Shown piece by piece: positions 53,400-61,667 of a stretch of DNA of 64,000 bases (the stretch's first letter is position 1; each line of letters opens with the position of its first letter). Position numbers and translations under genes: made by a program. Under the pieces are notes generated by a model that was not told the origin of the DNA, searched no databases, and worked only from the letters and a program-made list of their open reading frames with translations. This DNA is from CAMDTE01 sp034679985 (GTDB lineage: Bacteria > Bacteroidota > Bacteroidia > Flavobacteriales > Schleiferiaceae), in the NCBI GenBank assembly GCA_034679985.1, contig JAXITR010000001.1, forward strand, positions 62,001-126,000. Direction: 5' to 3'.

Positions 53400-53416
53400 G
53401 GGACCGAAGGTAGGGT

Positions 53417-53941
53417 TTAAACGGTTGGGGACGTGTTCTTGAACAGCGGAACGGAGCTGCAGGCTTCGCCGTACAGCACGGATTTGGCCACCGGACGCAA
53501 CGCGGCGGCAGCGGCGGCGTACGCAGATTCCGGCACGGGGTGTTTTCCGCAGCCCTTGATCAGGACGGGGCGCCCGCGGAAGGGTTCGGCGTCCAGCTGG
53601 GCCATGCGGTGGGCGTAGTAGGTGTCCAGCAATGCTTCAGGCGCACACCAGGCAACATACCGGGCGGTTTCCGCCAAACGGATGGCCACCAAAGCCGGAA
53701 CCCATTGGGGCAAAATGCAGCCGCTGGGGTTGTGCACGGCCACGGCAGCATCACGAATGCTTTCGCAGTCAAAAGCCAGTAAGGCGGCGCGGAATTCCTT
53801 TTCGCGCACGATTCCGTCCGGGCACCACTGGGCCACGTCCAAGACCGCTTGCCGCACGGGAAAAATATCTTCCAAATCCAAGGTCACGAGCGGGCTTTCC
53901 GCCACGCGGTTGCGGATGGGGTCGGTACCTACATTATTCAC
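53417..53941 (-). CDS. DUF2480 family protein
   Basis: A 174-residue Bacteroidota protein typically found with Fe-S assembly genes. It carries the start LVTLDLEDIFPVRQAVLDVAQWCPDGIVREKEFR (in order) and KGCGKHPVPESAYA near the end. Two cysteines (CGKH and the later EACSSV) could be relevant to Fe-S biology, but the role is unknown. The GTG start overlaps the sufT stop by 4 bases, so it is in the sufS-sufE-sufT operon. Confidence 0.88.
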   Translation of the reverse strand: MNNVGTDPIRNRVAESPLVTLDLEDIFPVRQAVLDVAQWCPDGIVREKEFRAALLAFDCESIRDAAVAVHNPSGCILPQWVPALVAIRLAETARYVAWCAPEALLDTYYAHRMAQLDAEPFRGRPVLIKGCGKHPVPESAYAAAAAALRPVAKSVLYGEACSSVPLFKNTSPTV

Positions 53942-54300
53942 AGCATTCCCAACTCAAGCCGGGCCTCTTCGGACATCATGTCTTTGGTCCACGGCGGTTC
54001 AAACGTGATTTCCACCTCGGCGTCGCGCACGGCGTCCAAGGACTGCACTTTTTCCTTCACCTCCACGGGAAGGGTTTCCGCTACCGGGCAGTTTGGGGAG
54101 GTCAGGGTCATCAAAACGTGCACGGATCCTTCGTCGGACACTTGGACGTCGTAGACCAATCCCAATTCGTAGATGTCCACGGGGATTTCGGGGTCGTAGA
54201 TGGTGCGGAGTACGTCAACCACCTGTTCGCCCAGGTGTTGCATTTCTTCTGGCGTCATGGTTTGGGGCAGTATATCCGGACGTTCGGCGGTGGGGTTCAC
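53938..54300 (-). CDS. sufT: SufT / MIP18-family Fe-S assembly protein
   Basis: A 120-residue protein of the DUF59/MIP18 family that helps mature Fe-S proteins. The signature DPEIPVDIYELGLVYDV (within residues 37-53) and the later TLTSPNCPVAE with its conserved cysteine are present. The GTG start overlaps the sufE stop by 4 bases and its stop overlaps the DUF2480 start by 4. It therefore sits inside a tightly coupled suf-type operon. Confidence 0.93.
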   Translation of the reverse strand: MNPTAERPDILPQTMTPEEMQHLGEQVVDVLRTIYDPEIPVDIYELGLVYDVQVSDEGSVHVLMTLTSPNCPVAETLPVEVKEKVQSLDAVRDAEVEITFEPPWTKDMMSEEARLELGML

Positions 54301-54710
54301 TTGTTGGCGGCGTAGGCGAGGGCGTAAAACTTAATTTGCTTGACCATGCTCGCCAATCCGTTGGCACGGGTTGGGCTGAGGTGGCTCGTCAATCCTATAG
54401 CGTTTAAAAAGGCAAAAGGTTCATGGGCCACTTCTTCCGCAGGCCGATTCTGCACCACGCGTAGCAGCAAGGCCACCATGCCCCGGGTGATGATGGCGTC
54501 GGAGTCCGCCGTAAAGTGCAGCAGTCCGTTGGGGCATTCGGCGTACAGCCACACCTTACTTTGGCAACCGCGGATGAGGTTGTCCTCCGTCTTGTGGGCG
54601 GGATCCATCGGGGGAAGTTCTTTGCCCAGGGCGATGAGGTGGTCGTACTTGGCCATCCAGTCGTCGAACAAATCAAATTCGTCGACGATGTCTTGTTCGA
54701 TGGGGGACAT
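54297..54710 (-). CDS. sufE: Cysteine desulfuration protein SufE
   Basis: A 137-residue sulfur acceptor that takes persulfide from SufS. The active-site cysteine is Cys49 in IRGCQSKVW. The N-terminus DEFDLFDDWMAKYDHL and HLSPTRANGL near the C-terminus are typical. It lies 41 bases behind sufS in the same direction and overlaps the sufT start. Length is normal for the family. Confidence 0.96.
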   Translation of the reverse strand: MSPIEQDIVDEFDLFDDWMAKYDHLIALGKELPPMDPAHKTEDNLIRGCQSKVWLYAECPNGLLHFTADSDAIITRGMVALLLRVVQNRPAEEVAHEPFAFLNAIGLTSHLSPTRANGLASMVKQIKFYALAYAANK

Positions 54711-54751
54711 AGGGGGTAGATTGGAGGGGTGCAGTTCAGGCCAACAGAGGA

Positions 54752-56005
54752 TTACAGCAACATGTGTGCCGCCTTTTGCACGCCGTCCACCAGGGCGTCC
54801 AGGTGCTCCACCGTGGTGTAGGCGGCCAGCGAAGCGCGGACGGTGCCGGGGATGCCGTAGCGGTCCATGATGGGTTGGGTGCAGTGCTGACCGGTGCGGA
54901 CGGCGATGCCCATTTGGTCCAGAAGCATGCCCACGTCGTAGGGGTGTGCTCCGTCCAGGTTGAAGCTGAGGACGGCGGCTTTGTGGGCAGCGGTTCCGTA
55001 CAGGCGGAGGCCGTCTACGGTTTGAAGCTTGGCCGTGGCGTAGCGCAGCAGTTCGTCTTCGTGGCGCGCAATACGCTCCAAGCCCACGCGGTGCATCCAG
55101 CGAGAGGCCTCGGCCAAACCAATGGCTCCCGCAATGTGCGGGGTGCCGGCTTCAAACTTGAAGGGCAATCCGGCGTAGGTGGATCCCTCCAGACGAACTT
55201 GGTCGATCATCTCGCCGCCGCCCATGTACGGGGGCAGGCGCTCCAGCCATTCGGTCTTTCCGTACAGAACGCCCATGCCGGTGGGTCCGTACATTTTGTG
55301 GCCACTGAAGGCGTAAAAATCAACGTCCAGCGCCTGAACGTCTACGGTGCTGTGCGGCACGGCCTGTGCTCCGTCTACAAAGACCGCGGCGCCAACGGCG
55401 TGCGCTTGGGCGGTCATGTCGCGCACGGGATTGACCGTTCCCAAGGCGTTGGAAATGTGGTTGAAGGCCACCAGTTTGACCCGACGGTCCAGCAACGATG
55501 CGTAGGCGTCTTGATCCAAGGAACCGTCGTCCAGCAAGGGAATGAAACGGAGTTCCGCGCCGGTGGCTTGGGCCAGCATTTGCCAAGGCACCAAGTTGCT
55601 GTGGTGCTCCAAGCTGCTGACCACGAGGGCATCGCCCGGTTGGAGCAGGGTGCGGAAGCCGTGGGCCACCAAGTTGACGCCTTCGGTGGTGCCGCGCGTC
55701 CAGAGGATTTCGTGGGTGTGGGCAGCGTTGAGGTGCATGCGGAGCTGCTCGCGCGCAGCTTCAATGGAGTCCGTGGCGCGCTGGCTCAGAGTATGTACGC
55801 CGCGGTGCACGTTGGCGTTGTCCGTTCGGTAGTAGTGGTCTATGGCGTCCAAAACGCATACGGGCTTTTGCACCGTGGCCGCGTTGTCCAGGTACACCAA
55901 GGGGCGTCCGTTAATCGTTTGCTTTAGGATGGGAAATTCATCCAAAAGACTGGTAGGCAGTAGGTTGCGTGGATCCACAGTGCAAAGGTCGGGAATTAAA
56001 CGCAT
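54752..56005 (-). CDS. sufS: Cysteine desulfurase SufS
   Basis: A 417-residue PLP enzyme that releases sulfur from cysteine for Fe-S cluster assembly. YLDNAATVQKP opens the domain; the PLP lysine is in SGHKMYGPTG and the catalytic cysteine loop is RTGQHCTQPIMDRY, the SufS/CsdA arrangement. The start at 56005 is preferred; a longer frame to 56467 would add 154 unlike residues. It heads sufS-sufE-sufT-DUF2480. The scaffold genes sufBCD are not in this window and must be elsewhere. Confidence 0.96.
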   Translation of the reverse strand: MRLIPDLCTVDPRNLLPTSLLDEFPILKQTINGRPLVYLDNAATVQKPVCVLDAIDHYYRTDNANVHRGVHTLSQRATDSIEAAREQLRMHLNAAHTHEILWTRGTTEGVNLVAHGFRTLLQPGDALVVSSLEHHSNLVPWQMLAQATGAELRFIPLLDDGSLDQDAYASLLDRRVKLVAFNHISNALGTVNPVRDMTAQAHAVGAAVFVDGAQAVPHSTVDVQALDVDFYAFSGHKMYGPTGMGVLYGKTEWLERLPPYMGGGEMIDQVRLEGSTYAGLPFKFEAGTPHIAGAIGLAEASRWMHRVGLERIARHEDELLRYATAKLQTVDGLRLYGTAAHKAAVLSFNLDGAHPYDVGMLLDQMGIAVRTGQHCTQPIMDRYGIPGTVRASLAAYTTVEHLDALVDGVQKAAHMLL

Positions 56006-56056
56006 ATAGGTGTGTGGCGTACGGCTAGCGGAGGTGGGACGGGGGTCCTTTGGTGC

Positions 56057-57190
56057 ATGACAAAACAATGGATCTGGGCGTGCCTCCTTCTGGGAGGAGG
56101 GGGTGCGCCGCCCAGCTTGTGGGCACAACAAGTACCGGCGGGAACCCGCCCGTTCGTTGCGGTGGTTGAACAAAGAACGATCCGCTGGGCGGAATTGTTC
56201 CGGATGGAAGACACGGCGCAGTTGACGCCCCTGGACCTTCGGCACTTTTTTCCGGAGGAGGAGACGCAAACCATGAGCCGGGTGTGGGACGGAACGCAGT
56301 TTTTTGAGGTGGTGGACTTCACCGGTACTACCCGTCCGGAGGAAGGGATGCCGCACCCGCTGCAGCGCGTTCGGCACGGCCGCGGCGTGGATTTTTACTA
56401 TGCGGATCCGCAGCAAAACCACGCGCTGGTGTGGACGGCTGCCGACGCACAGGAATGGCAGGAACATGCAGCTTTACTGGTGCCGCGTACGGGCGGTTGG
56501 TTGCTCCCCCACTCGCCCCTGCCCACGGCCGATCAGGTACGGGAATGGGGACGTGCGGTGGAAACCAACAGCGCGGAACGTACCCGGGTGGTTTGGGACG
56601 GTGCAACGGTCGAATACAACCGTCGGACGGGGGTGCGTACCGAGCGCTGGGGGCAAAACGACTCGGTCCGACGCACGCGGTACGCGGCACTGCCCACCGG
56701 CGACTATTTCCTGACGGAATTGGAGGAACGCGGACGTGCAACGGGCGCCAACGGGGTGTGCTGGACGGGATACCGTCGGGCAGAATGGGGGACGCCGCGT
56801 GTGGACACCGGGGCTGCTGCGGTGGAAAACTGGCTGGCCGCCCGCGGGTGGAGCAACGGCATCAACGGGCCGTACGCTCAAGCCAAAACTTCCCTGGAAG
56901 GCAGTGCAGACCGTGCACCGGGAACCGCAAACAGCGCCGCAACTTCGTGGCAATCTTGGGTTGCGCTCGACGCCGGCGGCAATAGTCGCTTGGTTGCGCG
57001 GGGACCCTCAGTCGGGGTTGAGGCCGAAGTATTTGTGGCGGACGCCACCGGTCGGGTGGTTTGGACGCACCGCGGGCCTTGGAGCGGATCGCTGGATTTA
57101 ACCGAATTGCCGGACGCACACGTCTACACCGTCTGGATCCAACAAGGAGGACAACGCCACGCCACGCGCTGGGTGCGGGCCGCTCGATAA
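56057..57190 (+). CDS. Exported protein with probable type IX-like sorting end
   Basis: I do not recognise this 377-residue protein. A signal peptide (1-24, SLWAQ) precedes a mature chain with no named domain (AELFRMEDTAQLTPLDLRHFF, then a Trp-rich middle). The last ~45 residues (EVFVADATGRVVWTHRGPWSGSLDLTELPDAHVYTVWI in order) follow the pattern of type IX sorting domains, so it may be exported to the surface. It heads a run of three anonymous exported proteins, 38 bases before the lipase-like gene. Divergent from sufS. Confidence 0.72.
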   Translation: MTKQWIWACLLLGGGGAPPSLWAQQVPAGTRPFVAVVEQRTIRWAELFRMEDTAQLTPLDLRHFFPEEETQTMSRVWDGTQFFEVVDFTGTTRPEEGMPHPLQRVRHGRGVDFYYADPQQNHALVWTAADAQEWQEHAALLVPRTGGWLLPHSPLPTADQVREWGRAVETNSAERTRVVWDGATVEYNRRTGVRTERWGQNDSVRRTRYAALPTGDYFLTELEERGRATGANGVCWTGYRRAEWGTPRVDTGAAAVENWLAARGWSNGINGPYAQAKTSLEGSADRAPGTANSAATSWQSWVALDAGGNSRLVARGPSVGVEAEVFVADATGRVVWTHRGPWSGSLDLTELPDAHVYTVWIQQGGQRHATRWVRAAR

Positions 57191-57228
57191 AATCACTCTG
57201 CTTTCTCACTTTCTAATTCGAAAAAAAC

Positions 57229-58818
57229 ATGCGTAAATCTTCTCTTTCCAAAAAACGAGCTCCCAGCGGCGAAATGGCCGTGTTGGTGGGCCTGATACTC
57301 ACCATTGCAGGCATTCTCTTGGTGCATACCGCACGAGCCCAACCTTGTGCCGCTACCGCTCCTGGTTCGGTTCAGATGTGGTTCCCGGAACCCTGCGCTT
57401 TTGTCCCACCCTTTTTTGCGCCGCAACCGGGTTTCAAAATACAAGGAACAGGAGACCGATTGGTCCACCACCTGCACGGCCTCGGCGGCGACGGAACCAG
57501 TTGGAACCTGGTGGCTGCGCGCACTTCCTACGGCGGAGCCCCCAATTTTCCAGCCCGACGCGTTCCCTACAGCACGCCACCCACTTACTACCACAACGGT
57601 TCCTTGGCGGACGCGGCATTGGACGCGCATGCAGCGGTAGCCACCGCCCACCAAGCACTGGGCGCACCTTTGGGTTTGCTGCCTGCCAACAACTTGGTGG
57701 TTGCCCACAGTTTGGGCGGTGTGGTAGCCCGAAAAATGGACGATTTGTACCGAGACAGTTCGGCCTTTCAACGCCAGTTTGGCGGCATCGCCACCTTCGG
57801 TTCACCCCACATGGGTGCCGTTGCGCTGTACAACGCCAGTCCCAACGGTTTGGATTTGGCCCGACCCTTCGTAACCGAGGCCTGCGCGGTGTTGGGGCAT
57901 CCGGAGGTGGTGGTCTACCCCTCCTTGCCCCTGCTGCGCTGGGTGCCGGGCCTGGATCCCCTGTTGAAGCAAACCGTTCAGTCGGCCTGCGGTACTCTTG
58001 GAAAAGTCTTCACGCCCTTTGCCGCGCGGGATTTTTACCGACCGATCACGCTGGACCTACTGCCGTGGAGCGCTTCCATCCAAAACCTCCACACGCAAGG
58101 CAGTGAAGTCCCCATCGTCGCCTTCTACGGCGTGGAAGAGGAGCCGGTATTCTGGAGAACGGCGCAGTCTTTTTTCTCCCTGGACTCCATGGGCGTACAG
58201 CAAATGACCGACCCCTTCAACGCTACGGACGATCAAGGTTTGGTTAACTTCGCCCAACGGGAACGCGATCGATTTGAAGCGCTGGCCGACGCCGCTGCAG
58301 ACCGTGCCTTGGCCTACCGCGAAGCAGCACATGCCTGGCGCCTGGCGGTTCCCTTGGCCAATTATTACCGCAAGCGCGCCGCGCAAAAAGAAGCAACCGC
58401 AGCGGCACTGGAAGCGGCCGAACGCTGGTACGTCCACGCCAACGGGGTGTACAAAACCATCGTGGGGGCCCAGGAAATTCACTGGTTGCAAGACGGCTGG
58501 TGGTGCACGTGCGTGAACTTGCAAACGGGAGCGGTGGAACGTTGCCGTACGGAATCGCCGGACGATTGCGAGCCGAGCGGCGGTTTTGAAGATTGCCACG
58601 CCACCCCCCGGTACGTGCTCCGCGTGTTTCAGTACGAAAGCGACGGCATGGTGCTGGCGCACTCCGCGGGCAATGTAAACGGCGCCGTGCTCTCGGTCCG
58701 ACTCCCCAAAACAAACCACCAGCAGATGCGCAACTGCACGGAAACTAAGGACAAACTGCGTCTGCTGTACAACGGACAACTATCCAACGCAGGGTTCTTT
58801 GCTCTGCCCGTTCGGTGA
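57229..58818 (+). CDS. Exported lipase/esterase-like alpha/beta hydrolase
   Basis: A 529-residue exported protein (N-terminal hydrophobic segment GLILTIAGILLVHTARA). The alpha/beta-hydrolase nucleophile elbow is VVAHSLGGVV with Ser161, preceded by HLHGLGGDGTSW as the oxyanion loop, and FGSPHMGAV follows, as in PGAP1-like or triacylglycerol lipase-like enzymes. A long helical linker (about 345-420, rich in Ala/Glu/Arg) separates this from a C-terminal Cys-rich module (WWCTCVNLQTGAVERC...DDCEP). Substrate is unknown. The stop overlaps the next start by one base. Confidence 0.82.
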   Translation: MRKSSLSKKRAPSGEMAVLVGLILTIAGILLVHTARAQPCAATAPGSVQMWFPEPCAFVPPFFAPQPGFKIQGTGDRLVHHLHGLGGDGTSWNLVAARTSYGGAPNFPARRVPYSTPPTYYHNGSLADAALDAHAAVATAHQALGAPLGLLPANNLVVAHSLGGVVARKMDDLYRDSSAFQRQFGGIATFGSPHMGAVALYNASPNGLDLARPFVTEACAVLGHPEVVVYPSLPLLRWVPGLDPLLKQTVQSACGTLGKVFTPFAARDFYRPITLDLLPWSASIQNLHTQGSEVPIVAFYGVEEEPVFWRTAQSFFSLDSMGVQQMTDPFNATDDQGLVNFAQRERDRFEALADAAADRALAYREAAHAWRLAVPLANYYRKRAAQKEATAAALEAAERWYVHANGVYKTIVGAQEIHWLQDGWWCTCVNLQTGAVERCRTESPDDCEPSGGFEDCHATPRYVLRVFQYESDGMVLAHSAGNVNGAVLSVRLPKTNHQQMRNCTETKDKLRLLYNGQLSNAGFFALPVR

Positions 58819-60137
58819 TGAAGTCCGGCACTTTTACAGCAGCGGCAGGGTTGTTCGCCTTGTTCGGCTGGACGTCGTGCACCGAGGGAACGGTGGCACC
58901 TCCGCTCCCTGATCCCTGGATTTCCTTGTGGACCTTCCACCCCCGCGCCGGCGCTGCCGGCGCGGGGGTGGGCCCCTGGTCCTGCTCCGAAAACGTGGTG
59001 GCCTCTTCCGGCGATTCCCTTTGGCTGCTCCACGGACGCACCGGCATGCCCCTCCAAAAAGCCTACCTGCCTCGGGTTTGGACCGACGGCACCTACCCCG
59101 GGTCGGCGTCGCTGCAACAAGGAGACTGGGCCTACCTGTTGGGAGAAAAGGGCATCCTGGTCCTCCACCTTCCGACGCTTCGTTGGAAGGAGCTTTCCTG
59201 GCCGTCCACCACCCTCCCTGGGGAAACCCAATGGGTGGAACCGGCCTTGTTTGCGGGGCCGGGGCATTCCGTTTGCGTCGTCACCAAATCCATGGGGCTT
59301 GGTGCGCGTTCCGCGGTTGCGGGAACAAGCCCGGGCGGGCATTTGGGCGCGAGCACTTTTCAAAGCGCCAAAACAAACCCGGGAACAAGCACAACCGAAA
59401 GCCCCGCCAACGGTTGGACGTCCACGGCGTGGATCTGGAATCCAGATAGCATCAGGGAACAAGGGGCGTGGCAAGTCCTTTGGAAGCAGGGGTGGCGGGG
59501 CGCGTTCGTCGGCAGCGCCGACGGACTCGCCCGGTCCCCGGGCGCGCCCGGGGACACACCAGCTGGCTGGTGGCGCCACCGCGCTCCCCATTCCGGCACC
59601 TTGGTGCACTCCTCCGGGAGCACGGTTGCGTTGCGCGGCAATCCCGTTGCGCACCCACCGGTGGTCCTCAACCCCAACCAAGTGGCGGTTTTGATGGAAC
59701 ACAAAATTGAGTCCTACCGCGCCAACGGAATCCGATGCTGGTCCGTAACGTACTCCGACTCCACGCAATTGGACCGAACACTTTGGCTGGGTTGGGCCGT
59801 CGGGACAAAGGAACCGAGTGCGTTCAACGGTACACCATCGCTGTGGGTGAAAGGTTCCGACGATCAACTGTGGTTGGTCCGGGCGTCGGACGGTTGGGTG
59901 GAACGTCGGTGGAATCGGGCGGGCTGGTCTCCGTCGGGCACCCCAAAATTGGACGCACGCGGAGGTCTGTGGTACACGGCCGAAGGTGCGCTTTGGCGAG
60001 CCACTGCAGATGGGTTGGGCCGAATGGTGGATGCGCAATGCACGGGAACGCCGGCGGTTTGGAACGAACCTCGGGGCACGGCGGTTGCGGTCCGCGACGG
60101 CATGAAAATATCGGCCTACCTTTGCAGCCAACCATGA
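58818..60137 (+). CDS. Unknown lipoprotein, beta-propeller-like
   Basis: A 439-residue exported protein with a lipobox-like FGWTSCTEG. Repeated Trp- and Gly-rich strand modules (DSLWLLHGRTG, WAYLLGEKGILVLHL, DQLWLVRASDGW, GALWRATADGLGR) suggest a beta-propeller. I do not recognise the family. The coding sequence holds three strong palindromes (58937-58971, 59534-59555, 59557-59572) and a Gly/Ser/Thr-rich middle of low complexity. The ATG at 58818 follows the TGATG overlap with the lipase stop. Its own stop overlaps the purD start by 4 bases. Confidence 0.72.
   Translation: MKSGTFTAAAGLFALFGWTSCTEGTVAPPLPDPWISLWTFHPRAGAAGAGVGPWSCSENVVASSGDSLWLLHGRTGMPLQKAYLPRVWTDGTYPGSASLQQGDWAYLLGEKGILVLHLPTLRWKELSWPSTTLPGETQWVEPALFAGPGHSVCVVTKSMGLGARSAVAGTSPGGHLGASTFQSAKTNPGTSTTESPANGWTSTAWIWNPDSIREQGAWQVLWKQGWRGAFVGSADGLARSPGAPGDTPAGWWRHRAPHSGTLVHSSGSTVALRGNPVAHPPVVLNPNQVAVLMEHKIESYRANGIRCWSVTYSDSTQLDRTLWLGWAVGTKEPSAFNGTPSLWVKGSDDQLWLVRASDGWVERRWNRAGWSPSGTPKLDARGGLWYTAEGALWRATADGLGRMVDAQCTGTPAVWNEPRGTAVAVRDGMKISAYLCSQP
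58937..58971 (+). repeat. GC-rich inverted repeat inside the beta-propeller-like gene
   Basis: Arms CCACCCCCGCGCCGGC (58937-58952) and its exact complement (58956-58971) flank a three-base loop. The 16-bp stem is nearly all G-C and lies in frame at residues ~40-51. Confidence 0.95.
59534..59572 (+). repeat. Two adjacent palindromes inside the beta-propeller-like gene
   Basis: A perfect 22-base palindrome at 59534-59555 (centre GGGCGCGCCC) is followed after one base by CACCAGC-TG-GCTGGTG at 59557-59572. Confidence 0.93.
60117..60124 (+). promoter_or_regulatory. Promoter -7 box TACCTTTG before purD
   Basis: Exact TAnnTTTG match ending 9 bases before the purD start codon, inside the 3' end of the upstream gene. 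It may let purD be transcribed independently of the anonymous cluster. Confidence 0.5.
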
Positions 60138-61435
60138 ATGCCATCAACATCCTCCTGCTCGGTTCCGGCGGTCGCGAACATGCGTTCGCTCGCGTTTTGA
60201 GCCAAAGTCCACTCTGCAACCAACTCTACATTGCTCCGGGCAACCCCGGAACCGCGTTGGAGGGAATAAATGTAGACGTCAATTGGCAAGACACCGAGGC
60301 TTTGGCACGTTTTGTTACCGAATCGGGCGTGTCTTTGGTGGTGGTGGGACCGGAAGATCCCTTGGTTCACGGGTTGCGCGACGTTTGCGCCGCGCATCCG
60401 GGGCTGAGTCACCTGGCATTCATTGGTCCGGGAGCCTCCGGCGCGCGGCTGGAAGGGTCCAAAGATTTTTCCAAAGAGTTCATGGGGCGGCACGGGATTC
60501 CCACCGCGGCCCACCAAACGTTTACTCCGGAAACCGTCGAGGCAGGTTGTGCCTTTTTGGCCACCTTGGCGCCTCCCTATGTGTTGAAGGCAGACGGATT
60601 GGCGGCCGGCAAAGGTGTTTTGATTTTATCCTCCCTGGAAGAAGCCCAAACCGAATTGCGCGCCATGCTGCTGGAAGCCAAATTTGGCGAGGCGTCGGCC
60701 AAAGTGGTGGTGGAGGAATTCTTGGACGGCATTGAATTTTCTGTTTTTGCGCTGACCGACGGCGAACACTACGTTTTGCTGCCGGAAGCCAAGGACTACA
60801 AACGCATTGGCGAGGGCGATACCGGCCTGAATACCGGCGGAATGGGTGCCGTTTCCCCGGTGCCGTTTTGCACGCCAGAAGTATTGGAGGAAGTCCGCAG
60901 CCGCATTGTGGAACCCACGGTCAACGGATTGCGCGCAGAAGGGATTCCGTACGTCGGATTCCTGTTTTTTGGCTTGATTCGGTGTGCCGACGCCGTCAAG
61001 GTGATTGAGTACAATTGCCGCATGGGCGATCCCGAAACCGAGGCTGTTTTGCCGCGACTCAACGAGGATTTGGTTGCCCTTCTGATGGACGCCGCAAATC
61101 ATCGGTTGACCAACCGCACGGCGGAAGTGCGTCCGGGAGCGCAATGCGTTGTGGTTTCGGTAGCGGGCGGCTACCCAGAAGCCTACGGGAAAGGAGACCC
61201 TATTTCTGGACTGGACAACTTGGATCCCCACGGCCCCACGGTGGTTTTTCACGCAGGAACCAAGAAATCAGGCGCCGAAAGCGGCGTGGTCACCAACGGA
61301 GGGCGTGTGTTGGCGGTATCTTCCCAAGGCAAAAACGCCTCGGAGGCGCTTGCGGCAACCTACGAGGCGTTGTTTAAAATTTCGTATCCCGGACAGTACT
61401 ACCGTCGGGACATCGGAAACGATTTACGGGGATAA
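60134..61435 (+). CDS. purD: Phosphoribosylamine-glycine ligase
   Basis: Second step of de novo purine synthesis: joins phosphoribosylamine and glycine using ATP. The 433-residue enzyme has the N-terminal GSGGREHAFA, the PEDPLVHG block, the ATP-grasp VLKADGLAAGKGV and the C-terminal signature NTGGMGAVSPVP. Start ATG 60134 overlaps the previous stop (ATGA), while a promoter box lies just upstream. Downstream on the opposite strand is a 56-residue membrane protein, an arrangement conserved in flavobacteria-like genomes. Confidence 0.98.
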   Translation: MNAINILLLGSGGREHAFARVLSQSPLCNQLYIAPGNPGTALEGINVDVNWQDTEALARFVTESGVSLVVVGPEDPLVHGLRDVCAAHPGLSHLAFIGPGASGARLEGSKDFSKEFMGRHGIPTAAHQTFTPETVEAGCAFLATLAPPYVLKADGLAAGKGVLILSSLEEAQTELRAMLLEAKFGEASAKVVVEEFLDGIEFSVFALTDGEHYVLLPEAKDYKRIGEGDTGLNTGGMGAVSPVPFCTPEVLEEVRSRIVEPTVNGLRAEGIPYVGFLFFGLIRCADAVKVIEYNCRMGDPETEAVLPRLNEDLVALLMDAANHRLTNRTAEVRPGAQCVVVSVAGGYPEAYGKGDPISGLDNLDPHGPTVVFHAGTKKSGAESGVVTNGGRVLAVSSQGKNASEALAATYEALFKISYPGQYYRRDIGNDLRG

Positions 61436-61464
61436 CGACCGCGAAACGCGTTTATCCCGAGGGC

Positions 61465-61635
61465 TTACTTTTCGCCGGCCTTCTCGTGCTTGCGCATTTC
61501 ACCAATCCAGTAGAGCAAACCGCCGGTGATGATCAAGGAAAATAAAATATTGGGCAAATTGCCCGCGAGGGGGACCAGCTTCAACGTCCAGTGGAGAAAT
61601 TCTCCCAAAGCTTCAAAAACAGTGCGCAACGGCAT
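61465..61635 (-). CDS. Small membrane protein, DUF6341-like
   Basis: A 56-residue protein read directly from the bases: MPLRTVFEALGEFLHW at the start, one transmembrane segment ILFSLIITGGLLYWIG and a basic/acidic tail MRKHEKAGEK. It fits the small DUF6341-type membrane proteins that sit beside purD and a DUF6427 gene in flavobacteria-like genomes. An exact promoter box TATCTTTG (61658-61665) lies 22 bases upstream. It converges on purD and is divergent from the DUF6427-like gene. Confidence 0.8.
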   Translation of the reverse strand: MPLRTVFEALGEFLHWTLKLVPLAGNLPNILFSLIITGGLLYWIGEMRKHEKAGEK

Positions 61636-61657
61636 GGCGAAATTCTTTAATTTTCCA

Positions 61658-61665
61658 CAAAGATA
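61658..61665 (-). promoter_or_regulatory. Promoter -7 box TATCTTTG of the small membrane protein gene
   Basis: Exact TAnnTTTG match on the minus strand, 22 bases before the 56-residue protein start. It supports that short gene as real. Confidence 0.6.
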
Positions 61666-61667
61666 AG

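Noticed and set aside
61429..61458. Imperfect hairpin (GGGATAA/TTATCCC with inner CGCG pairs) between purD and the small membrane gene
   Set aside because: The stem is interrupted and no T tract follows on either strand, so I did not call it a terminator.
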